This document shows, piece after piece, positions 9,817 to 21,430 of a stretch of 64,000 nt of DNA (its first letter is position 1; every line of letters starts with the position of its first letter). Origin of the DNA: Loxodes magnus (lineage: Eukaryota > Ciliophora > Karyorelictea > Loxodida > Loxodidae); contig CAMPDV010001775.1 of assembly GCA_946699065.1 (NCBI GenBank), positions 1-64,000 on the forward strand. The letters run 5' to 3'. The position numbers and the translations under genes are program-made. The notes beneath the pieces are model-generated. The model saw nothing but the letters and a program-made list of their open reading frames with translations. It was not told the origin of the DNA and did not search any database.

Positions 9817-12792
9817 TTTCTAAGTAAAGTTGTTCCTCTTTTATAATAAGCTAAAATAGATAAGCTATCAACTATTATATTCTATACTTAAATTTATAAA
9901 AATATCACTAAATTAAACCATTCTCTATATGGTAAAAACTTAGTGCAAAATATCAAAGCATCATATCATATCATCAACATAATATATAGAACTAATGATT
10001 TCACATCATAAAAATTTACTAAATTATTATTATTTTATTAATAGGGAGTAGGATGATAGATGTTCAACATTCATTAGATTTATACATTAATGTAAAAGCT
10101 AATTATTATTTAAGAAAATGTTTACATTTAGTTAGTTTAAGACTAAGCTTTAAATAAGTGGGAAAATGAAATCGAAGAGTTTTTATTGTTTATACGAAGA
10201 ATGTTCTATAAGGTTTACACTTTGATGCCTTATTAATAAATATTTATATACTTGCTTAAAAAGTAGAAGAATTAAGAATTTTAGCCTTGTAAATGTAAAA
10301 AATTAGATTGCTTATAACTTTAACTTTTTTAAAAGTTTTAAGAAAAGAAATTATATAATGAAAATTAAGAGTAAGCAACTAAAGGAAAAAAATTAAAGAA
10401 TTGTTTATGCTTAAAATCTTTAAAAATTAGGAACCAAACTAGCAATTTAACTTAGAATAAATAACTTTTATTACTAAATACTCTTCTTAAATTAGAGATA
10501 TTAGCAAATAGAAAATTTAATAAGCTGATTTAAAAAAATAATCGGCTTAAAATCTTCTAAAATTAGCTCCATCTAAATTTCTTGGATATGAAAATTGAAT
10601 AGAACAGTATTAAAATATTTTTGAATAAAAATAGCGATATTTGAAGCTGAAGTAGCAAAAGCAAACGTGAAAACTTTTAGTAAGATAAAGTAAAAAATTA
10701 AAAAATAGTAAATGACACTAGAAAATAAAATAGGAAAACTTCAAAAATAATCAATAAAAATAAAAATAATTTAACTTCATATCCATTACAAGAAATTTGA
10801 AGGCATCTAAAAATAAATTTTATTCTAAGAATTAAAATCTGATTAAGTAACTCAACATCGATTTCTTTCTTTTATACTCAAATGAAACTTAATCAACTAA
10901 TGATTTGAAAAGATTAAACAAACTATTAATCACTAAAAATGTTCAGATAATTTTATAAAAATTAATAATAAACCAATTTCTCAGTCTTTAGTAGTCAATA
11001 ATAATAATTCTTCCTTTTTAATTTTTAATTCTAAAAGAAAATAGTTCAGCTTCTAAAGAGAAGACATTGATATTTATTGTAATAAGTTTTATTATCATCA
11101 CTAATTTTTATTTAATTAAATAGTTTTTTTATTTATTTATATTATCCATCTAGACTTCTTGAAGAGGTCTAGCAATTTTAATTATGAAATATATAATTAT
11201 ATTCTATTATTAAATCTAAGCTTTTAAATTAAAATTATAAGCATTAATTATTGAAAATATGAATAAAGATGATAATTAGAGCAAATATTACTAATAATCT
11301 AGTAAAATATAAGCATTTATTATAAACATTCAAATATAATAAGATAATTTAATATAAAAGAACTGCTATTATTAATATCAATAGTCTAATCTTATTTATT
11401 CAATGCTTTATCATTTTTTTACTATGATTTTCTATCTTTTACTTGGATTAAAAAGTCTAAATGAAGATAGAATGATATTGCAAAAATTTAAGACTTTTAT
11501 TATTTTTTGTCTTAGACTCTCATTTACTTAGAATGTATAAAAATTATTTTTGATATACTTTTTTTTGGAAAATTAACGAAATTAACTTCAAATGTAAATT
11601 TTCCAAACTTGAAGAATCTTAAATGTTAAATATTCTTATTTGATTTCTTCAACTAGCTTCTGTAAAATAACTATTAATCCCATTTATTCAAAAAATAATA
11701 AATATAAATAAGTATATTTAGTTATATTCTAATATCATTAGATAAGATGAAATACTAAGTCTTTTATAAAAACACTAGATGAGCTAATTAAAGTAGAATT
11801 AATGCTTAGTCAAATTTCTATAAAAATTAGCTAATCATCTTTATAAAAAGTCTTTAGAACTATAATATATTTTCAGCTCATGTATCTACCTAATAATTAT
11901 ATAATAGATGATTTTCCTTAATAATACTAACTTAAAGTATTGCTAGTAAACAAATAAAATAGATATAATTTAGTGTTATAAACTCTATTTTTTAAGTATT
12001 TTCTTAAAAATTTTACTTATATGAATTGTAAATACCTTAGTATAATTATTTTACCAAAGTACTTAGTCTAATAAAACTTTAATGGATGCTTTATAAAAAA
12101 TATTAAAATATTCTAGTAAAAGAAAATATATTTAATAATATCTTTCAGAGAACACATCTAAATGAGCAGCAAACATTATGTAATTTTAGACTTTTATAAG
12201 TATGCAGCTAATCAAAATTTTTACTATTCACTACTTTATTTTTTTCTAATAATTACTAATTTAATGTTTAACTTTTAAGAGGTTCCTTATGTCTTTCGCT
12301 ATAAATTTGTTAGATTCCATCAATCATTAACTTGATTTCTTATATTTTAGTTATTTAAATTTGGATATTAAAGTAGAGATGTAAAGTTTTAATTTGGATA
12401 TAGAACTATGAAAATAGACTTAAATAAAAGAATCTAATGCTAAAATATTAAATGAATACAGTTTTGTACTTAGTTATTAGTCTTTGCTAGTTTAATCTTT
12501 GGGATAAACTACTTTAATCAAGTCATTTAGTTTTTATTCTATGCATTATAATTTTTTTATAAAGGGGTAAGGTAGATAAAAATATTATCCGTGAAATTAA
12601 GAATTAGTTGGGTAGAAATAATAATATAGAAGTACGAGGAAAAATTAATAGTTGAGTAATAATTTCTTTAATAGCTACACTTTAGTTAGCTTAAATAACT
12701 AAAAGCTACATCATAGAATAGATGAATAGTAAAGTATTTTAATACTTGATTTAAATATTATTAGTAAAATTATTAGGATGAAATAAAGCGAT
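9817..12792. other. AT-rich intergenic region, about 3 kb
   Basis: No confident gene. Around 10270-10330 a plus-strand frame reads PCKCKKLDCL, which looks like the start of a CXC/tesmin-type cysteine motif, but the following cysteines are missing and no more of the domain can be followed. The remainder is AT-rich without repeats or GC islands. Confidence 0.5.
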
Positions 12793-15730
12793 ATGAAGTT
12801 GAAAGTTCATCCAAAGGAATTATAAAATATGCTTTGGTAGTAGAGAGCTATACGTAAAAGAAACAATACGGGATAATAATTGAAACTGCATAAGCTACCA
12901 GACGACCAAAATGAATTATTGCAAAATATTAACTCTACTTTAGTCATCAAAAGCATTAATTAAGTTTCCACTAAATCTCTTAAGGATCCTTTTTAGTAAA
13001 GGAATAAACTTCAAAATAAAAATGAATTAAATCAAAGTTACGATAGCAGTTTAAGTAGCCCTTTTATTAACTAATTAAAATTTAATTCCAGCATCTAAAC
13101 TTAAGAATTTCCTTCAAATCATTAAAATTTAATTTAAGGAATCTGGAAAGATTTTGACTCAAATAAGCTTAATATCTCAGCAGGAAACACTCCATAAAAT
13201 ATAAAAAATAAGCCTACATTTAAAATCAACTCTAGATCTGAAAAAATTACTTCCTAAAGCTAGTTTATAAATAATAACTTACCAAGCATCTCAAATAACC
13301 TAAAGAGCATGCATAATCTATCAGCGCCAAAGCTATTAACTCAAAATTAGTTAATTAAGCAACAAACTCTACAATAAAACATTTCCTGCTTGTAAGTCCC
13401 ATTAATTTCCACTAATAGTGATTTAGATATAATTTATGAAAATCAAGAGCCTAAATCTCCTTTAAGTGCCTAAGTTGCATAGTCTTTATAAAGAATATCC
13501 AATGCTGCACACATACCTAAAAAGGTCAAATTATAAGATATTAATAGAAGCTGGTTTTAAGTAGATGATTCGTTCGAAAGAAAACGAACAAAATCGCAAA
13601 AAATAATAAATAAGAATGACTTGAATAAGTTGAGAGGTTTTCGTTCTTAAAAGAAGGAAATAAATTAGCAGACTTAAAAAATTTTACAATCTCCTGTTTC
13701 CTTATATATTGAAATTACTGAAAGTCCAGAGAAGACTTTAAATAGTGAGATTCAATAATAAACTGCTCAAAATGAAGATTTAGATAATTCCGAATCCGAG
13801 TTTGAGCTTTAAATAAGATCAATAAATAACTCAAAAAGTTCATATAAAAACCTCAATCCTAGTTAAAATTTCATGGAAAAAAGAAATTGTAGTAACGTTT
13901 CAACAAGCGAGTTTTAATAGACTAATATTGAATAAAATCTTAATCCTCATTACAAGTTTTAGTTAAGTCCATAAGTTATTCAAAATAATCAAACTTTCTA
14001 ACTTGAGTTTACTTAATAATAATCTGATAAGCATAAATCAATATCGCCAAAAAGGATAAAAAATAAAAAATCATAAAATTCAACATAACTTTATAGAAAA
14101 GATCCTAGAAAATTCACTTAATAAACAGGAGTTAATTAACATAGCAAGGACTTTCAAGCTAAAGAAAATGAAAAACTATTAATTGAAGAAGAAAGAAATG
14201 AAAATAAATAAATCCAAAAATAAGAAAAAAAGAATTAAGAAAAAAGTGGAAATGAATAATAGGAAGATATTCAAAATCTTCTTCCACTTAGTAAAGAACA
14301 AAGCTTGAGTAAAAAGAATTATAAAGCAAATTTTTAAATAGAAAATTCCAGTATAAAAGAAGGTTTTTAACAATATGAATCTAAAGATTTAAATAGTTTC
14401 TAATCAAAAATTCCTAAACAATTTAAAGAATTGTGCAATTTCTACAATGCGAAATATAATAAAGAAAAACTCACCGATATTTAAGAAGAAAGCGTTGATA
14501 CTTAAAAATCCAAGTTAAAAAAAATTAAACTTCAATAATAGGAAAAAAAGACAAAAATTAATAACTTGAATAAATTTAAAAATAAGCTTCATTAAGAAAA
14601 CTAAATAGAAAAAGAAAAAATCTTACAATCTTAAAACACCTATTCTCCATAAAAACACTCAAAGATTCATTAATGGCGATTCAACTAGAATAATTTTAAC
14701 CTTTAGCAGTTCAGAATGACCAATAGCTACTTTTATGATTCAGCAAATAATCCTTATATTTAAGAAGCTGAAAGTTAGAATTTAGAAGAGAATTAAGACT
14801 TCTAAACTTAAAAAGGTAATTCTAAATTAATCTTTAAATAATAATCTAATTTTGGAATTGAAGATTAATAACTTCTCTAATAAATTCAAGAAGAGCAAGT
14901 TAACTAATAATGTAAGATGTTTCAGTAAAAAGAAGACTGAAAATAAAACCAAAAAATATTAGTCAAATGGTTGAGAATTCTTTCCAATCAGACATTTTAA
15001 AATCTAATTTACGAAGAAAAAGTAAATTTTTAGGATTTAATTGGTAAAGAAAGCAAAAGTGGCAGTAATGCTAAATCAGAAAAGTTTTCTCTTCAGTTGG
15101 AATATTTTAATTAAATATTTTAATAATGAATATCAAATCTGAAGAATAACCTACATTAATTACCAGTTTCTTTGCACAATTGACTAGCCAAAAGTTTTAT
15201 AAACATAAAGGACAGCAAAGATTTTTAAAATTTAACTTAGTATGAGAAAATTAGGATCTAAAACTTCAATAACAGCTCTAATACTGAAAGAAGGTAAATT
15301 TTTAAATTAGACTTTAGTCAATAATGTTGATTATTTTCTTTATTTTTACTAAAACATTTATTGCCAAGTTTTGCGCTAATTCTCAAAAGTGTAAAATTGA
15401 ATTAACAACAGAAGCAAATGTGGATAACTTACTAATTTTCGGAAGTATAATTTAGATCTAAATTATCTTTCTCTTTTTAACAACAGGAAGAGATTAAAAT
15501 GAATTTTAGATGATAAGAAACGACATTAAAAAATGAAATTATTTGAAAGAATATAGTGTAAGCTAATTCATTTATAGAGAAATTATGATGGTATTTCACA
15601 CCAGCTTGTTACAGGTGCTAAAATGTTGAGATTTATTGAAAATGAGAATTTTCTTCTATAGATATAGCAAAAAATAAGTGAATTCGGCGCTGAAATTTAT
15701 AATATTTTGGTAAAAGTATCCAGAGAATGA
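12793..15730 (+). CDS. Q/N/K-rich protein with a conserved unknown C-terminal domain (paralogue 2, intact)
   Basis: Exons 12793-15293, 15311-15557 and 15578-15730 sum to 967 codons (966 aa plus UGA stop at 15728-15730). The N-terminus contains LKLHKLPDDQNELLQ, followed by about 500 residues of low-complexity Q/N/S/K with coiled-coil-like E/K/Q stretches. The C-terminal domain, from about residue 720, is shared with the gene at 3062-5982: KWLRILSNQT, FINI, SIMLIIFFIF, CKIEL, NVDNLLIFGS, FLTTGRD, DGISHQLVTG, FGAEIY. Two short introns lie at conserved places. In-frame UGA read as Trp is seen at 14938-14940; UGG at 14968 aligns with UGA 5228 of paralogue 1. The 3' half (14392 to about 15990) is almost identical to 29048-30640. 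I do not recognise the family; it could be a scaffold or cytoskeletal protein, but that is a guess. Confidence 0.8.
15294..15310 (+). other. 17-nt intron
   Basis: GTAAATTTTTAAATTAG, at the same codon and phase as the 17-nt intron 5555-5571 of the paralogue, with a different interior sequence. Removal restores ERR-LQSIML. Confidence 0.8.
15558..15577 (+). other. 20-nt intron
   Basis: GTAAGCTAATTCATTTATAG. Removing it joins EYS to RNYDGISHQLVTG, matching QQN-ISNDGVSHNLITG of the paralogue. Confidence 0.8.
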
Positions 15731-18700
15731 CTGCGAATATTTTAATATATTTCAGGTTTTACTAAATCTATTTATAATTCCTAGGCTTCTTAATTTTAGT
15801 TAAAGTAGTAAAGTTTTAAGCTGAAATTTCTAGTTTGCTATTTTAATTAAAAGCTATGCTTACAAATATCTTCTTAATTAGTTAAGAAATTAGTATTAAT
15901 ATTTATAAAATGAAGAGTATTTTTATAATTTTTTATTAGATTAGAATAAATAAATTTTTGCAGAAATTGGATATTTATTTATGGAAAATAACAATCCTAA
16001 AAGATAAAATGAATATTCTTTAGCACAATAATCAAATGTTCTAAATTATTATTAAATATATTACATAATTTTATAGCTTTGATTGCTTTTGAATCTAGTT
16101 CATTCTCTTATTTTTAATATTAATAATAGTTTTTCTTGTAAAGTATTGATTAATTTTATTATTTAAAAAGAAATTACATCTCTACTTTTTCTCTTTTAAT
16201 TTTAAAATAATTATTAAACTTAAATATCTTTATTGATAATTGGTATTACAAAAAAGATTTGTATATTTAAATTTAAAAAATTTTATTAAGTCGAATATAG
16301 AAAATTTAATAGTTTCTCTATTACTAATTTTTTAACTATATAAAGTTATTAGCTTCTTAAAATTAAAAATTATTATTTCATAATAAATCAAGTATTTAAA
16401 TTATAAAATAATTCTATTATACTTGAGATTCCTTTAATAAATTAAAAAAGAACAAAGTGATGTTTAAGTTATTTGTAGTTTATCAACTTTGATTTTATTT
16501 GATAATTTATTTTCCTTTTTAAAGGAGATCTATTAGTTCTTATAATTTATATAAATTTTTTTGCTTTTATGTATATTTATTTTCCTTAATAATAAGCTAG
16601 TTAATAATTTTTTAGAAGGAAGAGTAATCAAATTTTGAGAAAAAAGAAAATAATTTTAAATTTTGACAACAATGGTTTCAAACTTATTAAATTGGAATGA
16701 TTCATTAAATAAAGAAATAGTTTAAAAGAATTCTAAGATCTAACTTAATATAAATTTTATTAAAATATTTCTAAATCTCTACTAAACTTATTTGCAAGTT
16801 TTATCTTTAATTATTTTTAGAATTAAATTATAAATTTTGGAATATCATCTTTACTTATATTGATTTTTTAATACATTATTTGAATGATAAGGAGGTTTAG
16901 TTTTAAATATAGTAAGGAATCTTTTAAAAAATGAGAAGAAAAATTAATTTATTTTAAATATATTTTTTAATATTTTTTTAATAATTACATAGTTATTTTT
17001 CTTGATAATATCATTTTTGATAGAAAAAATTTATGAAGATAGAAATATTTAAATAAATCATAGTTGAAAGAAAGTCGAATAAGTTTTTTATAAATTATAA
17101 AAATAAAAAGTATTTCTTATTTACTCTTTTTATTTTTAGCTGAAATTTGAAAAATTTTTTCTTGGAAATGTAAAAAATTGGAGCTGCAAGTTTTCTACAA
17201 ATTTAAATAGAAATTTAAATTATAAATTAAAATATTTATTTCTAAGTAAATTTTTGGATCTTAATTTTAATGATTGTTCAAATTTTATAATTCAAATAAA
17301 ATGCTCTTAGTTTCTAATTAATTATTTCAAACTTTTTAGTTTTCTTAAAGATTAAGAAAAAATAGTTTCAAAAATAAATAAAAACCTTTGAAATAACAAT
17401 TTTTACATAGTTTTTTGTTTTTTATCAAGTAATTTTAAAACTTTATTTTAAAATTAAACTTAATTACAATTTAAAAATAAATTCATCAATTTTTAAAAAG
17501 CGCTAGCTTTATTTAATCTTAAAAAATAAATTTTTACTAAAAAGTTTAAATTTTCTTTTTTATATTTTATACTAAATAAAATAAATTCCTTAAAACTATC
17601 ACTAATCAATTTTATTAAATACAGATAACTTATATAATTAAACAAATATAAAAAGTTATAATTTTTATTAATTTACATCAATAAAGTTTAAAAAATTTAA
17701 AATTATCAATAAGTATTTATTAATTAATAAATACTTTTAGTTAAAATAATATAATTCCTAATAATTTTATAGATCAGAGAGTTATTTTACTTTTTAAGTA
17801 TAATTATAATTATTAATCATTTACTTATTTTAATTATTAAAACAATTAGATTGATAGTATAAATTTATCTTAATTTAATGAAAAATGTATTAAGTAAAAT
17901 TGCTTAGCAAGTGTTTTATATTGTATTATAAATATATTGAAACTAATAACCTATAATTATTAGATTAAAATAATTTATAAATTAATTTAAACATTTTAAT
18001 AGTATTTTTGCTATTATTTGAAATAAAAATTTTAGATTTTTATTTTATAATTTAAGATAAAATATTTAATTTTAAATGGTAATTAAAAATAAAAAATGAA
18101 TAATTTAACTTAATTATAAGGAAATAAATAAAATATTATTTTTTATTATTTGATGAAAAGAATAAAAATTAAATTTGTTTCTTTAATATTTAATAATTAT
18201 TAAAATTTAAATAGTAAAATCTCTTTATGATACTAAAAGCTTTTATTTCATTGAAAAATGCTTTGTAAATTATTAAATTATATAAAAAGAAGATAATCAT
18301 TTTAAAAACATATTTTAAACTTTTTTAAGATTTTAAATTAAATTTTATATTTTATAAAACTATCTTTAAAAGATAGCTGAAATTAAAATGAAGAATGAAA
18401 TCACAATATTTAATATAGTAACTGTTTGATTTATTTTATCAAATTTTAAATAAAATTAGCTTATCATAATAACTAAAAAGATTTATATAAGTTTATAACA
18501 TCTTTGGAGCATTTAATTTAGAATTGAACTGAAATTAAATTTTTAGATTTTTTATTACAAATTAAATTTTAATAAATATAAATTAACTTAAACTATTTAT
18601 TTAATTATATTTAATTTTTTAATTTATACATTTTTATTTATTATTTCTAAATAATTTCTCGATATTAAAATTTTTATTCCTTTATAATTTTTTCTGCTTT

Positions 18701-20277
18701 AATCATTTTTACAAATTTATAGAATATTAATAAAAAATCTTAATTTATTTACTTTTTAAATTAGAATGAAGCATGTTTATATTTTTATTAAGATCATTTT
18801 TTTAATTCGTTGATGTAATAAAATAAATTACTTAATTATTAATTATTATTTATATTTTATTTTTTTAGTTAAAAAATACATCTAAATTTTCTTTTTAAAG
18901 GAATTCTTAAAATTATATAAATTTTTAGGATGCTTTTTTATTTTAATTAATAATCTTAAAAATTCAGAACTTTTTCGAAACATTTGTAATGTATAAAGAG
19001 ATATTATGAGTATATTTCATCATTTAAACTTTTCTATTTATTTAGTTCATTTTTTACGAGAGATAAGTTTAGTAGTAACTAAAGTAGATATGATTCAAAG
19101 AATTACAGAGAGCAGTTAGAAAGAAAAATTGATAGAAGTTTATTTTAGAAGATTATTTGATTTTTTTAATTTAAGGTTTTTAATATACTCTTTCATCTTA
19201 AATTATTGCAGTTTAAATTTATTATAGAAACTTAATGATTTTTATTTTAAATAATTGAATTATTTAAACGAATTTCTAGATTGAATTAAAGATATCTTAT
19301 TATAACAATTTTTTAATTATTATTAATTATTTATGTATGCTGTTTATACTTTATAGAGTTTTCTTATTATCTCCTTTATTATATCCTCAAATATCACTAC
19401 AGAGGCTTATAAATTTGTTTTTTGGGTTTTCATATACTTTTGCTTGAATTTTTATTGCTGTAATTGATAAAATTCAATTTGATGTTCAAATATTTAAATT
19501 AAGAAATATTTAAGCATAATAACTTCTATAACTCATTTGATATTTTATTTCAATATAATAATTTATCCTTATTATTAAAAGTAAAAAACAATTAAATATT
19601 CTTAATAAATTGAAAAAGCACTTCAAGATATTTCTCAATTATTAATTTAAAAAATTAATAATTTATTATATAATCTGCACTAGGCTTATATCTATAGCAG
19701 TTAATTTATATAAAACTTTCAGTGTTAAGATTTAATTTCTAAATTAGTTTGAAAATCTTTAAATTAAAATAAATGACTTTAAGTTTAGCTTTCCATTTAT
19801 GCCTTTTTATCAAATAATAAAAATAGATTCTAAGTACAAAGTGATTACAAGCATCTTAGATAAAAAAGTTTGTGATATTCAACTTTCTTAACTTTTTTCT
19901 TTTATATTTTAAATGAAAATTTAATATTTTTTGGATTAAAAAGATTTGCTGGAACTAATTAAAAGTTTCCTTTTATTAATTTTCATTAGTTACTCTTTGC
20001 TTATTAATTTAAATAAATATTATTTTTATTTTTTAACATATCTTTATAAAATCATTTAGGGATGAACAAAGTCGGAAAACACATTAGTCAAATATATCAT
20101 TGATATGGCAGTAGTTTGTTGAAACCACGTAATTAATTAATTAATTATTATGGCTAGAAAGATTTGATTTAATTATAAGAAAATCTAATTTATTTATAAA
20201 CACTTATATCAATAAACCCATAGCTATTTAATTGAATATCTTAGAATGTTTTCATTTCTATTTTCTTAAATTTAAAA
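15731..20277. other. AT-rich spacer of duplication block A
   Basis: About 4.5 kb of very AT-rich DNA between paralogue 2 and receptor A, with no gene seen. It is homologous to 30385-37153 in the same order but with many substitutions and indels, and it lacks the two insertions present there. Near-identity with block B resumes sharply at about 19916. A short (AATT)n run lies at about 20127-20147. Confidence 0.7.
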
Positions 20278-21430
20278 ATGATTTTATTGCTAGCGCTTTT
20301 TTGTGTACTTATAAAGGCAAGCTCATTTAATATAGCCATTATAAGTTCCAACCATACTATCCCTCACCTTTCTGATTTCCTTTGCAAGTTTATTCAGCAA
20401 AGCAAATTTAATTCCAGTTACATCACATTTCCTTTGACTATAGATTTTGAGAACTTGTAAATGGATGAGCTGGAAGAAAAGATGGAAAGTTTAAAAATCT
20501 AAGCTATTTTAGATATAACATTCAACCTTTTATACACATAAAAACTTTCCTACCTTGATTACTTAGTTTTCGTTGCTTATAGAAGTGATTTTTATTTCTC
20601 AAAGTAGAATATTTATTGAATAATGCCTAGCTACTAATAAGAAGGTTAAGCTTTACAATCTTTATTTTTGGAGCTGAACTTCAGAAAAATAACTTAAATT
20701 AACTAATAAGAGGCTAGATTCTACAAAGCTGCTGATTTCTTAAGCAAGAGCAAGTAACTTATAAGTACTTCAGTGAATATTCCTTTAGACTCCTATTATG
20801 GACTAAATCAAGCTTAGTGTAATAATAGCTATATTTAAGAGAGACTTAAGGTAGAAGTTTCTAAAGCAATTAGGATTTATGGCTCATCTTATGTTTTTAT
20901 GTAAGCAGATGTGTGCTGATAAGCTTATATACTTAATTTCGCTACTTTCTATAAATTAGCGGGAGATTAATATGCTTGAGTTATAGGACTAGAATCTTCC
21001 AATTTAATAAAGCCTGATATTACTTCCTTAGTACAAAATAAATCAAAAATTAATTTAAGTATTTTAGATAATGGAATTATAGCATTAACTCCTAAAAGTT
21101 TCATTCCTGCTAACTATTTTGAACTAACAGCTTATTATGCTAAATATCTATTCACTTTTATAGATCATTTTTAGAATCAAGCTACATCATAACAAGAAAG
21201 TACCTTTAAATCTTTTTTCCCTTAAGTCTAGCATTTGATTTTTACTAATCGAAACATTAACTTACAGTTTTCAGTTTACAATCTATAAAATAGAGTTCCT
21301 GTAGAAATCTACAAAATTAAAGCCAAGCAAGTAATAAAAAAGGCTGATATAATATGGCCTGGACCAAGCTAAAATCCTCCTACAGGAATTTAAACAATAG
21401 AGATGTCTTATTCAACCAATGATAAAGAAC
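19916..21430 (+). repeat. Near-identical block A (upstream region plus receptor N-terminus)
   Basis: This stretch matches 36791-38310 with only scattered single-base differences, whereas the spacer just upstream is strongly diverged. It covers about 360 bp upstream of the receptor ATG and about 1.1 kb of coding sequence. The sharp edge suggests gene conversion or a recent secondary duplication rather than selection alone. Confidence 0.75.
20050..20127 (+). promoter_or_regulatory. Conserved GC-richer block upstream of receptor A
   Basis: About 80 bp containing GGGATGAACAAAGTCGGAAA and TTGTTGAAACCACG, followed by a TTAA-repeat run. It is identical in the block B upstream region (about 36935-37008) and richer in GC than its surroundings. 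The inverted copy C lacks it. It may hold the receptor promoter or a 5' untranslated region; no known motif is recognised. Confidence 0.35.

Noticed and set aside
10270..10330. CXC/tesmin-like cysteine motif (PCKCKKLDCL)
   Set aside because: Only the first few residues fit; the remaining cysteines and the second repeat are absent.
14179..14373. Minus-strand frame rich in Phe and Leu
   Set aside because: Shadow of the lysine-rich plus-strand gene 12793-15730.
20278..20460. Separate 60-aa secreted peptide (also at 37154 and 51044)
   Set aside because: It ends at UAA, which is Gln here; the frame continues for over 1300 codons in each copy.
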